From DAOVGU01 sp030637775 [NCBI: bacterium] (GTDB lineage Bacteria; Ratteibacteria; UBA8468): DNA of 12,937 bases. Positions within the stretch are counted from its first letter, which is position 1. Each line of letters starts with the position of its first letter. Shown piece after piece: positions 5,645 through 12,925 of this stretch. The stretch covers positions 1 through 12,937 of the forward strand of contig DAOWFY010000048.1 of the NCBI GenBank assembly GCA_030637775.1, read 5' to 3'. The position numbers were made by a program, and so were the translations under genes. Under the pieces are notes generated by a model. The model ran no database searches and was not told the origin of the DNA. It saw only the letters and a list, made by a program, of their open reading frames with translations.

Positions 5645-6141
5645 TGGTTTTAAAGGGAAGGGTTCATAAATTTGGGGATGATGTCAACACCGACTATATC
5701 ATTTCAGGAAGGTATAAGTTCAGAACGTTAAATATGGATGAATTAATAGCCCACCTCTTTGAGGATATAAAACCAAATTTCTCTAAAGAGGTAAGAAAGA
5801 GAGATTTTATCGTTGGCGGTAGGAATTTTGGTTGTGGCTCCAGTAGAGAGCAGGCGCCATTGGTGATTAAACAGAGTGGAATAGCTGCCATTTTGGCAGA
5901 GTCATTTGCGCGAATCTTCTTTCGCAATTGTATTAACGTTGGTCTTTTAATAATTGAGTGCAATACCAAAATGATCAATTCCGGGGAGAAGTTGGAGATC
6001 AATTTGGAAAAAGGTATCATCAGAAATCTCGCCCAGAAAAAGATATTGAAATTCAAAAAATTACCCGAGATTATGGTTCAGATTCTTCAAGAAGGGGGAT
6101 TGACTCCGTATCTGAAGAAGAACAAAAAGTTTAATGTATAA
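5644..6141 (+). CDS. leuD: Aconitase/3-isopropylmalate dehydratase small subunit
   Basis: This 165-aa protein is the swivel-domain subunit of a two-subunit hydro-lyase of the LeuCD/HacAB/aconitase group. It interconverts tricarboxylate-type isomers once joined to a [4Fe-4S] large subunit. Seen motifs are KFGDDVNTDYIISGRY (9-24), the conserved GGRNFGCGSSREQAP (58-72), and ILAESFARIFFRNCINVGL (83-101). The substrate loop reads GRYKFRT rather than the plain YLRT often associated with isopropylmalate. Specificity is therefore uncertain: isopropylmalate, citrate/isocitrate and homoaconitate are all open. The large subunit is not in the window. The gene overlaps the following dehydrogenase by eight bases, so the pair probably acts in sequence: dehydratase product to oxidative decarboxylation. 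It appears to be translated from a leaderless message. Confidence 0.85.
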   Translation: MVLKGRVHKFGDDVNTDYIISGRYKFRTLNMDELIAHLFEDIKPNFSKEVRKRDFIVGGRNFGCGSSREQAPLVIKQSGIAAILAESFARIFFRNCINVGLLIIECNTKMINSGEKLEINLEKGIIRNLAQKKILKFKKLPEIMVQILQEGGLTPYLKKNKKFNV

Positions 6142-7213
6142 GATTACTCTTGTACCGGGGGATGGAATTGGGCCAGAGATAGCCAAGGTGGCACGAGAGT
6201 GTATTGATCGTCTTGGTTTGCCCATAACCTGGGATTTTCAGGATGCGGGAGAGACCGCCATCAAGAAATATGGCACACCTATTCCAGAAACTCTCCTTGA
6301 TTCTATCAAAAAAAATAAGGTCTGCCTGAAGGGTCCGATTACAACCCCAATCGGCAAAGGATACCGCAGTGTTAATGTTGCTTTACGTAAATCCCTGAAT
6401 CTCTATGTAGGCTTGAGACCTTTTAAGTCTCACAAAGGAGTCAGATCAAAATATCAAAATATAGATTTGGTAGTGATGAGGGAAAATACCGAGGATCTTT
6501 ATTCCGGCATTGAATTTGAGAGAGGGAAGAAGGATACACTGGAGTTTATCGATTTTATTAAGAGAAGAAGGAAAGGAAGGATTCCATTAGATTCTGGCAT
6601 TAGCATTAAGCCTATCTCAGTTACCGCTTCGGAAAGGATTGTAAGGTTTGCCTTTGAATATTGTAAAAAAAATAGGCGCAAAAAAGTGACGGCAGTTCAT
6701 AAGGCAAATATTATGAAATTTTCTGATGGCATTTTTTTAGAGGCCTCCCGCAGAATTAGCCAGAGCTATCCGGAGATTGAATATGAAGAGAGGATTGTTG
6801 ATAATATGTGTATGCAACTAATTCAGAAACCGGAGAAGTACGATGTTTTAGTAATGCCAAATCTCTACGGTGACATCATCTCTGACCTCTGTGCGGGTCT
6901 GGTAGGTGGTTTGGGTATGGCTGCGGGTGCAAATGTTGGTGAGGATTGTGCTGTCTTTGAGCCAACCCATGGCAGTGCCCCTAAATATAAGAAAAAAAAT
7001 AAAGTTAACCCTGCAGCGATGATTTTAGCGGCGGTTTTGATGCTGGAATATTTAGGGGAGGTGGAACCATCCAGAAAACTGGAAAAAGCGTTGGCAGAAG
7101 TAATCAAAGAGGGAAGGTCTGTTACTTATGACCTGAAGGAAGAAGGGGATCCTTCGGTAGTAGGCACAAAGGAGATGGGAGAAGCCATTATAGAAAAACT
7201 CAAAATGACATAA
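6134..7213 (+). CDS. icd: Isocitrate dehydrogenase-like beta-decarboxylating dehydrogenase
   Basis: This 359-aa enzyme belongs to the isocitrate/isopropylmalate/homoisocitrate dehydrogenase family, which oxidises and decarboxylates a 2-hydroxy acid with NAD(P) and Mg/Mn. The chain opens with LVPGDGIGPE. R85, R95 and R116 are the substrate arginines; Y123, K190, D223, D247 and D251 are the catalytic and metal residues. RSVNVALRK (78-86) supplies S79 and N81, matching S113 and N115 of E. coli Icd, which recognise isocitrate; LeuB enzymes differ there. APKY (282-285) and V291 match the E. coli NADP-binding K344, Y345 and V351, whereas NAD enzymes usually have APDI. The equivalent of R395 is E336, so the NADP signature is incomplete. 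I infer isocitrate as substrate and probably NADP as cofactor. A LeuB or homoisocitrate role is less likely. It overlaps leuD by eight bases and has no obvious Shine-Dalgarno. Confidence 0.82.
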   Translation: MYKITLVPGDGIGPEIAKVARECIDRLGLPITWDFQDAGETAIKKYGTPIPETLLDSIKKNKVCLKGPITTPIGKGYRSVNVALRKSLNLYVGLRPFKSHKGVRSKYQNIDLVVMRENTEDLYSGIEFERGKKDTLEFIDFIKRRRKGRIPLDSGISIKPISVTASERIVRFAFEYCKKNRRKKVTAVHKANIMKFSDGIFLEASRRISQSYPEIEYEERIVDNMCMQLIQKPEKYDVLVMPNLYGDIISDLCAGLVGGLGMAAGANVGEDCAVFEPTHGSAPKYKKKNKVNPAAMILAAVLMLEYLGEVEPSRKLEKALAEVIKEGRSVTYDLKEEGDPSVVGTKEMGEAIIEKLKMT

Positions 7214-7277
7214 TCGGCTGCAAAGCAAGCTTTGCCACTACAGGAATCTGTAGTTGCCGAGCTTGCTCGGCTCGGCT
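7214..7277. repeat. Three-hairpin composite palindrome before purA
   Basis: Directly after the dehydrogenase stop come three palindromes in 52 bases: GCAAAGC-AA-GCTTTGC (7220-7235), ACTACAG-GAAT-CTGTAGT (7237-7254) and GCCGAGC-TT-GCTCGGC (7256-7271). The whole is also one large imperfect dyad centred on GAAT: the 24-base arms 7220-7243 and 7248-7271 agree at 19 of 24 positions. Four of the five differences are paired changes that keep both outer hairpins intact. TCGGCT flanks it on both sides (7214-7219, 7272-7277). TCGGC at 7214-7218 can also pair with GCCGA at 7256-7260, which would compete with the third hairpin. It could be a REP-like mobile repeat or a regulatory RNA for purA. Confidence 0.75.
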
Positions 7278-7293
7278 TTGTTAACTTTTAATT

Positions 7294-8565
7294 ATGGTTA
7301 AAGTTGTAGTAGGAACCCAATGGGGTGATGAAGGGAAAGGAAAAGTTATTGATTATTTAGCCAAAGATTGTGATATTGTGGCACGGTATCAGGGAGGAGC
7401 CAATGCGGGACACACCGTCATCACCAATAATAAAAAGTATATTTTTCATCTTATTCCATCCGGGATCCTTTACCCGGATAAGATCTGTATTTTGGGTAAT
7501 GGTGTAGTTGTTGACCCCGCTGCTTTGCTTTCCGAAATCTCTAATTTAAAAAAAGAAAAAATTAAATTAAACAAAAGATTTTTCATCAGTGAGAATCTTC
7601 ATCTCACTCTTCCTTACCATAAATTGCTTGATCAAATTGAGGATAAAAAACGGGGAAGGGGGAAATTAGGGACTACCGGTCGGGGAATTGGCACCACCTA
7701 TACCGACAACTATGCTCGCTTGGGGATCAGGGTTGTTGACTTCCTTAATGAGAAGGTGTTTCGAGAGAAATTAAGGGTAAGCCTGAAACTGAAGAACTAT
7801 CTCCTGAAAGAATACTATGAAGAAAAAGTTTATAGTTTAGAGAAAATTTCAAGAGAATACCGGGTCTATCGGAAGCAAATAAAAGGATATGTGATCGATA
7901 CCTCCCTTTATCTTAACCAGGCGATTAGAAAGGGAAAGAATATCCTGGCCGAGGGGGCGCAAGGAACCTTTCTGGATATTGATTTTGGCACCTATCCTTA
8001 TGTCACCGCCTCCAATCCTATTGCCGGGGGTGTCTGCACGGGATTGGGAATTGGGCCAACAAAGATAGATAAGGTGATCGGTGTTGCCAAGGCTTATACC
8101 ACCCGGGTGGGAAAAGGTCCTTTTCCCACAGAATTTAAGGATGAATTTGGAGAAAAGATCCGAAGGTTAGGTAATGAATTTGGGGCGACTACCGGAAGAC
8201 CAAGGCGATGTGGTTGGTTTGATGCTGTTTTGGTAAAACAGGCCGCCATTGTTAATGGTTTGAGCAGCTTAGCCGTAACCAAACTGGACGTTTTAAATAG
8301 TTTAGATAAAATCAAGATTGCAGTTGGATATCGCTACCAGAGGAGAAAAATTAATCGATTCCCCAACTCTTTTGAAGTTTTTTCTCATTGCCAGCCTATC
8401 TATGAAGAGGTGCCTGGCTGGAGGAGGGAGCTTTCCGGAATCAAAAACTATCGAGACCTTCCCAAAAAAACTAAAAATTATTTGAAAAGAATTGAAGAAC
8501 TAACAGAGGTAAAAATTTCTCTCATTTCTACCGGCCCCCAACGGCAGGACACCATATTGTTGTGA
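7294..8565 (+). CDS. purA: Adenylosuccinate synthetase
   Basis: PurA joins IMP and aspartate using GTP to give adenylosuccinate, the first committed step from IMP to AMP, in the cytoplasm. The 423-aa chain is full length. It opens with GTQWGDEGKGK (7-17), whose D12 is the catalytic aspartate. NAGHTV (37-42) carries the catalytic H40, and then come KLGTTGRGIGTTYTDNYAR (124-142), AEGAQGTFLDIDFGTYPYVT (219-238), GATTGRPRRCGWFDAV (297-312) and TKLDVL (329-334, guanine recognition). Nothing is missing. The ATG sits at the normal family start but has no Shine-Dalgarno; TTAACT lies seven bases upstream, without a -35 at the right distance. The three-hairpin element between 7214 and 7277 separates it from the dehydrogenase gene, so expression may depend on read-through of that structure. 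Confidence 0.97.
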   Translation: MVKVVVGTQWGDEGKGKVIDYLAKDCDIVARYQGGANAGHTVITNNKKYIFHLIPSGILYPDKICILGNGVVVDPAALLSEISNLKKEKIKLNKRFFISENLHLTLPYHKLLDQIEDKKRGRGKLGTTGRGIGTTYTDNYARLGIRVVDFLNEKVFREKLRVSLKLKNYLLKEYYEEKVYSLEKISREYRVYRKQIKGYVIDTSLYLNQAIRKGKNILAEGAQGTFLDIDFGTYPYVTASNPIAGGVCTGLGIGPTKIDKVIGVAKAYTTRVGKGPFPTEFKDEFGEKIRRLGNEFGATTGRPRRCGWFDAVLVKQAAIVNGLSSLAVTKLDVLNSLDKIKIAVGYRYQRRKINRFPNSFEVFSHCQPIYEEVPGWRRELSGIKNYRDLPKKTKNYLKRIEELTEVKISLISTGPQRQDTILL

Positions 8566-8588
8566 AACTTCCGATATGCTCCTAAACT
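8560..8588 (+). promoter_or_regulatory. Candidate promoter for the efflux operon
   Basis: TTGTGA (8560-8565, ending in the purA stop) and TAAACT (8583-8588) are 17 bases apart, each matching the consensus hexamer at four of six positions. The start would fall near 8595, placing the 8603-8621 hairpin in a leader of about 40 bases. The match is modest. Confidence 0.3.
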
Positions 8589-8602
8589 AAAAGAAACGAT
8601 TG

Positions 8603-8621
8603 TCCCACCTACGAGGTGGGA
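8603..8621 (+). terminator. Hairpin just before tolC, possible terminator or leader structure
   Basis: TCCCACCT (8603-8610) pairs perfectly with AGGTGGGA (8614-8621) around an ACG loop, and two G-U pairs could extend it. A TTTT run follows after three bases (8625-8628), as in a weak intrinsic terminator for purA. The tolC Shine-Dalgarno GAGG (8629-8632) comes directly afterwards, so the same structure may instead limit entry into the efflux operon. Confidence 0.5.
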
Positions 8622-8636
8622 TGGTTTTGAGGACTA

Positions 8637-9917
8637 ATGGCAAATTTTAAGTTTTTCTTATTCATCTTGCTGATTTCTTTTTCTTCTCATCTTTTCTCCG
8701 AAGAAAATCTTTTATTCCTTGATTTAAAGAAGGCTTTGGAGATTGGTTTTAAAAATTCTCCCGAATTGGCGCAAATGGAAAAAGAACTGGAAAAGGCAGA
8801 ATTCGATATCGCCATTAACCGGGCTGCTTTTTACCCCAGCATTTCTTTAGAGGGTGGTTACAATCTTTATGATTCTCCCCAGTGGAATCCCGACTATCAC
8901 CAGGCAACCGTTGGGATTGATTACACACTTTACGATTATGGACGACGTCTTCTTAACCTAAAGACCGCCAAGAGTGAAAAATATGTTTTAGAAGAGGATT
9001 ATCGCAAGGCTCATCAAAACAAAGCTTTGGAGATTACCTCCGCTTTTCTCTCCGTTCTTAAAAATAAAGAACTGGTTAATTTATCAGAGGGAAGATTGGA
9101 AAGAGCGAAAACATATTACCAGTTGGCCGAAGCAAAATTAAAGGTGGGTATGGTCTCTTATGCGGATCTTTTAAAGAGTAAAGTTGAGGTAAAAAGTGCC
9201 GAATCAGACCTACTTTCCGCCTCAAATGACCTTTCTCTGGCCAGAATAGAATTAGAGAACCTTTTAGGGTTAAAGAAGAAAGTGAAATGCCAGCTTGACT
9301 CAAGAATAGAATTTTCTCTCCCTCTTGCTTCACTTGAAGAGTCCCTATCTGAAGCATTAAGTAAAAGACCGGAGATTAAGGGAGAGGAGGAAGAAGAAAT
9401 GCAAGCTGAGTACGCTTATCAATTAGCCAAAAAGGATTATCTTCCTTCTTTATCTTTAAAAGGAGATTACGACTATTATTTAAACAGGGAGTTTTCCGGA
9501 TATTCCGACACAAGTGATTGGACTGTTTATCTTGCGGTGGAAATTCCTATATTTGATGCGGGAATAAGGCGTTCTCGTCTAAAACAGGCAAAATTGGATA
9601 AAGAAAAATTGAATTTTTCAAAAGAGGAATTAATTAGAGATATCACCGGAGAGGTTTCAACCGCTTTCTTTAATCTTCAAAATCTTGAAAAGTTAATAGG
9701 AGCCCAAGAAGAAGAAGTAACCGCCGCTACGGAAAGTCTTCGTTTAGCCAGTGGCCGCTACAAAGAAGGAGTAGGTTCCATCCTGGAAGTTATCGATGCC
9801 CAGATGGATTTGGTATCTGCCGAGACAGAGAAGGTGAATACTTTCTTCGAATACCAGCTGGCAAAGGCAAATTTAATCTTATCCTTAGGAGAAGATATGG
9901 AGGATTATTTGAGATGA
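8637..9917 (+). CDS. TolC-family outer-membrane efflux channel
   Basis: This 426-aa protein is an outer-membrane factor that forms the exit duct of a tripartite exporter. A signal peptide spans about residues 1-21 (hydrophobic core FFLFILLISFSSHLF, cleavage near FS before EEN). There is no lipobox cysteine, so it is not a lipoprotein. Two outer-membrane-efflux repeats follow (about 30-215 and 240-420), each with long coiled-coil helices and short strand segments such as YPSISLEGGYNLYD and LPSLSLKGDYDYY. The C-terminal GRYKEGVGSILEVIDAQ (373-389) is a typical signature of the second repeat. The ATG follows GAGG at a suitable distance. Its last four bases overlap the adaptor gene. The full set of partners lies directly downstream, so this channel is probably dedicated to that MacAB-like pump rather than shared. 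Confidence 0.9.
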   Translation: MANFKFFLFILLISFSSHLFSEENLLFLDLKKALEIGFKNSPELAQMEKELEKAEFDIAINRAAFYPSISLEGGYNLYDSPQWNPDYHQATVGIDYTLYDYGRRLLNLKTAKSEKYVLEEDYRKAHQNKALEITSAFLSVLKNKELVNLSEGRLERAKTYYQLAEAKLKVGMVSYADLLKSKVEVKSAESDLLSASNDLSLARIELENLLGLKKKVKCQLDSRIEFSLPLASLEESLSEALSKRPEIKGEEEEEMQAEYAYQLAKKDYLPSLSLKGDYDYYLNREFSGYSDTSDWTVYLAVEIPIFDAGIRRSRLKQAKLDKEKLNFSKEELIRDITGEVSTAFFNLQNLEKLIGAQEEEVTAATESLRLASGRYKEGVGSILEVIDAQMDLVSAETEKVNTFFEYQLAKANLILSLGEDMEDYLR

Positions 9918-11050
9918 AGATGAAAAAGAAAATTTTTATCGCCTTGCTTCTGCTGATCCTTATCGGGGGAGGAATCTACCTTTCCTTTTATCAAAAAAGT
10001 AGAAAAATCAGGAAAGAAAGGGAGTATTTGACCGCTTTGGTAAAGAGAGGAGACCTGCTGATCAGCGTGAGCGAAGTGGGAACACTCCAGCCTCTGAATA
10101 AAGTAGAAATAAAGTCTGAGGTAAGTGGTCGGATATGCAAAATCTATTATCGGGAAGGAGATTTTGTCGGGAAGGGTAAAAAGTTAGTAGAGCTGGATAA
10201 ATCATTACTTCTACCTAAGAGAGACCAAGCGCTGAGCTCTCAGGAACAAACAAAAATAAAGATGGAGAATGAAAAGAAGAATTTAGGGCGCTTTGAAAAA
10301 CTTTTTCAAGAAGGATTGATTGCACAGAAAGAGGTCGATGATTTAAGAACCTCTTATCAGGTGAGTCAACTGAATTATAAGGTAGCCAAGAGCAATTTAG
10401 AAAGCATTGAAGAGGATTTAAAAAAGACCGAAATCTACTCCCCCATTTCCGGAGTTATCATTTCCGCAGATAAAGAAGAAGGAGAGGCAATCAGCGGCAC
10501 GAATTCGGCGGCCCAGGCAACCACAATTATGACCGTGGCCGACTTAAGTCAGATGGTCGTTGAGGTAAGTATCAATGAGGTTGATATTGGAAAATTAAAA
10601 TTAGGACAAAGGGCCAGGATAGTTCTTGATGCTTTTCCCGAACAGAGATTTAAGGGAAAGGTGATTAGTGTCGCTCCTTCTTCAGAAATCACTGAGGGAA
10701 TAGTCACTTATCTGGTTAAAGTGAAAGTGGATAAACCCAAGTCCTTTCTTAAACCAGGGATGAGTGCGGAAGCGGAAATCTCGACCGCAAAAAGAGAAGA
10801 TGTCCTCCTTGTTCCCCAATCCGCTTTGCGGGAAAAGGATGGAAAAAGTTACCTTCAGGTAAAGAGAGGAAAGGGTTTTAACCCGGTAGAGGTAAAAGTG
10901 GGGTTGATTACCGAAGAATTTGCCGAGATTACCACTGGCGTAAAAGAAGGAGAAGAGATTCTTTTGGGAGAGAAAGGGTTACAACCTTCCATCGAGCAAG
11001 GCGGTTCCATTATGCCTTTTGGGAGAATGCATAGAAGAAGAAGGAGATAA
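9914..11050 (+). CDS. macA: Periplasmic adaptor (HlyD/MacA-type membrane fusion protein)
   Basis: This 378-aa adaptor links an inner-membrane ABC pump to TolC. It has an N-terminal anchor (about residues 6-25) and no cleavage motif or lipobox. The lipoyl-like domain comes in two halves: VEIKSEVSGRICKIYYREGD (64-83) and IYSPISGVIISADKEEGEAI (174-193). Between them is a helical hairpin (about 100-172) that is short for docking on TolC but normal for MacA. The beta-barrel region (about 212-295) has VDIGKLKLGQRARI and LKPGMSAEAEI, and a membrane-proximal domain ends the chain. The last residues are R-M-H followed by five arginines. The AAGGAG inside those arginine codons is the ribosome-binding site of the next gene. 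The chain overlaps tolC by four bases (a second in-frame ATG lies two codons in) and the ATPase by one base. The substrate is unknown. Confidence 0.9.
   Translation: MKMKKKIFIALLLLILIGGGIYLSFYQKSRKIRKEREYLTALVKRGDLLISVSEVGTLQPLNKVEIKSEVSGRICKIYYREGDFVGKGKKLVELDKSLLLPKRDQALSSQEQTKIKMENEKKNLGRFEKLFQEGLIAQKEVDDLRTSYQVSQLNYKVAKSNLESIEEDLKKTEIYSPISGVIISADKEEGEAISGTNSAAQATTIMTVADLSQMVVEVSINEVDIGKLKLGQRARIVLDAFPEQRFKGKVISVAPSSEITEGIVTYLVKVKVDKPKSFLKPGMSAEAEISTAKREDVLLVPQSALREKDGKSYLQVKRGKGFNPVEVKVGLITEEFAEITTGVKEGEEILLGEKGLQPSIEQGGSIMPFGRMHRRRRR
11041..11046 (+). promoter_or_regulatory. Shine-Dalgarno of the ATPase gene inside macA
   Basis: AAGGAG lies in the last arginine codons of the adaptor and ends three bases before the ATPase ATG at 11050. 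The adaptor stop TAA shares its last base with that ATG, so ribosomes finishing one gene sit on the start of the next. Confidence 0.65.
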
Positions 11051-11727
11051 TGTTATTAGAAGTCAGAGATTTAACCAAAGTTTATGATACCGGTTTTGTA
11101 AAGGTAAGCGCATTAAAAGGAATAAGTTTCAAGGTGAAAGAGGGGGAACTTACCGCCATTATGGGACCTTCGGGAAGTGGCAAGACTACCTTGATGGACA
11201 TTTTGGGCTGTCTTTCCCGGCCGACAGGAGGTCTTTATCTTTTTCAAGGAGAGGAAGCAAATCGTTTAAGTGAAAGAAAATTGGCCGAAATACGCAACAG
11301 CCATTTAGGATTTGTCTTCCAATCCTTTAATCTCCTTCCCCGAGAGACTGTCCTTTCTAATATAGAATTACCCCTTATCTATAAAGGTGTTCCCCGAGGA
11401 GAAAGAAGAAAAAAGGGCATTGAAATTCTTTTTTCTTTAGGATTAAAGGATAAACTAAATAGTTTTCCCAATCAATTATCAGGAGGAGAACAACAGAGAG
11501 TCGCTATCGGGCGGGCTTTAATTAATAATCCCCACTTAATCCTTGCCGATGAGCCAACGGGAAATATTGACCGCAAGACAGGGGAAGGGATTCTGAAGAT
11601 TTTTGTTGACCTTAATCAAAAAGGAAAGACGATTATCATCATTACCCATGACCCTTTTGTTGCTTCCTATTGCTCAAGAATTATCCATTTAGAAGACGGA
11701 AAGGTAGTTAAAGATGAACTTTGCTGA
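11050..11727 (+). CDS. ABC exporter ATPase, MacB/LolD type
   Basis: This 225-aa ATPase powers the FtsX/MacB permease encoded next to it, working by mechanotransmission rather than by carrying substrate through the membrane. All nucleotide-binding parts are present: Walker A GPSGSGKT (39-46), Q-loop Q91 in VFQSFNLLP, signature LSGGEQQR (143-150), Walker B LILADE (163-168) with catalytic E168, D-loop GNID (171-174) and H-loop H200. The SFNLLP element and family length place it with MacB, LolD and FtsE. In E. coli MacB the ATPase and permease are one polypeptide; here they are separate genes, as in many related exporters. LolD would be expected with LolC/E and no TolC, which does not fit this operon. 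It overlaps the permease gene by 14 bases. Confidence 0.93.
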   Translation: MLLEVRDLTKVYDTGFVKVSALKGISFKVKEGELTAIMGPSGSGKTTLMDILGCLSRPTGGLYLFQGEEANRLSERKLAEIRNSHLGFVFQSFNLLPRETVLSNIELPLIYKGVPRGERRKKGIEILFSLGLKDKLNSFPNQLSGGEQQRVAIGRALINNPHLILADEPTGNIDRKTGEGILKIFVDLNQKGKTIIIITHDPFVASYCSRIIHLEDGKVVKDELC

Positions 11728-12913
11728 AGCTGCCTATTTAGCTCTGGATAGTCTGCGGAACAATCGGCTCCGCTCCTGGCTCACGATCTTAGGTATTCTG
11801 ATTGGTATCGCGGCTATCGTCTCTCTTATCTCCGCTGGCCGCGGTTCAGAGATTCAGATCAAGAAGCGTATTGAAACTCTGGGAACGAATATTATCAGTA
11901 TCTATTCCCGCAGACCGCCACCCCGTAAGCCCGGGGAAAGAAGAGGAATATCCAAAGGTTTAATTTTGGATGACCTTATCTATTTAAAGAGGTTAGAAGG
12001 GGTAAAAAATATATCCCCGGAAATAAGCGTTGCCAGTTTTGTCCTGGCAGGAAAAGAGGAATCGGAAGCGAGTGTTTATGGGGTAAGTTCTGCCTATCCG
12101 GAGATTCGTAATCTGGAGATCGAAAAAGGCAAATTCTTTACCTCTTTAGACACTGCCCATTGGTTAAAAGTAGCGGTCTTGGGAAGTAACGTGGCTAATG
12201 AACTCTTTCCTGAACAAGAAGCAATAGGAAAGAAACTAAATATAAACAACCACTACTTTACTGTCTGCGGTGTTCTTTCTCCGAAAGGACAAATGTGGCA
12301 TTATGATTTTGACCAACAGGTCTATATCCCCGATTCTACGGCTTATAGAAGATTAACCGGGGATGAAAAAGTCCGGAGAATAATTATCCAGACCAGGGAT
12401 GCGGAAAAGGCTAAGAGTTTGGTGCCGCTGATTGAAAAGAGTCTTTTACAAAGACATCAAGGCGTGGAAAATTTCCGGGTAAGAAGCCAGGAAGAGATAT
12501 TGGAAACCATAAGTCAGGTAAGCCGCACCTTTACTATTCTTTTAGCCGCCATTGCGGGAATCTCTCTTTTAGTGGGAGGAATTGGCATCATGAATATTAT
12601 GCTTGTTTCGGTGACCGAAAGGTATCGCGAGATAGGAATAAGAAAAGCGGTGGGAGCAAGAAAGAGGGATATCCTTTCTCAATTTTTAGTAGAATCCGTG
12701 GTCTTAAGTTTAGTGGGTGGATTCTGCGGAATTATTTTAGGAATCATAATCGCTAAAATTATCTCTCTTTTGGGTAAATGGGTCTTCACCATTCCCATTA
12801 TCGCAATTATTCTTCCTTTCCTTTTCTCCACAATTATCGGGCTCTTTTTCGGACTATACCCGGCCCGAAAGGCCTCCTCCCTCGACCCGGTGGAAGCCCT
12901 CCGCTATCAGTAA
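11714..12913 (+). CDS. MacB/FtsX-type ABC permease
   Basis: This 399-aa permease has the MacB layout: a first membrane helix (about residues 22-42, after LRNNRLRSWLTILGI), a large periplasmic domain (about 45-270), and three more helices (about 272-298, 327-352 and 360-383). Signature elements are GGIGIMNIMLVSVTERYREI (288-307), IGIRKAVGAR, which includes the coupling region toward the ATPase, and LYPARKASSLDPVEALRYQ at the end. The periplasmic domain carries a basic, proline-rich stretch (RRPPPRKPGERRG, 66-78). The gene starts inside the ATPase gene with GGAAAGG upstream and closes the operon. With TolC and the adaptor it forms a complete MacAB-TolC-like exporter. Substrates of such pumps include macrolides, peptides, glycolipids and siderophores; none can be chosen here. 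No terminator is seen before the window ends. Confidence 0.92.
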   Translation: MNFAEAAYLALDSLRNNRLRSWLTILGILIGIAAIVSLISAGRGSEIQIKKRIETLGTNIISIYSRRPPPRKPGERRGISKGLILDDLIYLKRLEGVKNISPEISVASFVLAGKEESEASVYGVSSAYPEIRNLEIEKGKFFTSLDTAHWLKVAVLGSNVANELFPEQEAIGKKLNINNHYFTVCGVLSPKGQMWHYDFDQQVYIPDSTAYRRLTGDEKVRRIIIQTRDAEKAKSLVPLIEKSLLQRHQGVENFRVRSQEEILETISQVSRTFTILLAAIAGISLLVGGIGIMNIMLVSVTERYREIGIRKAVGARKRDILSQFLVESVVLSLVGGFCGIILGIIIAKIISLLGKWVFTIPIIAIILPFLFSTIIGLFFGLYPARKASSLDPVEALRYQ

Positions 12914-12925
12914 TTCTTCCCTTAT

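Noticed and set aside
6134-7213. 3-isopropylmalate dehydrogenase (LeuB)
   Set aside because: S79/N81 and APKY are isocitrate-dehydrogenase features; LeuB normally has other residues at these sites and APDI. Kept as an alternative, not the main call.
7214-7293. Purine riboswitch controlling purA
   Set aside because: The 80-base leader has consecutive simple hairpins and no purine-aptamer three-way junction with the conserved loop and junction sequences that I can find.
11050-12913. Lipoprotein-release system LolCDE
   Set aside because: The ATPase and permease families overlap, but the cotranscribed TolC and HlyD-type adaptor fit a MacAB-TolC exporter.
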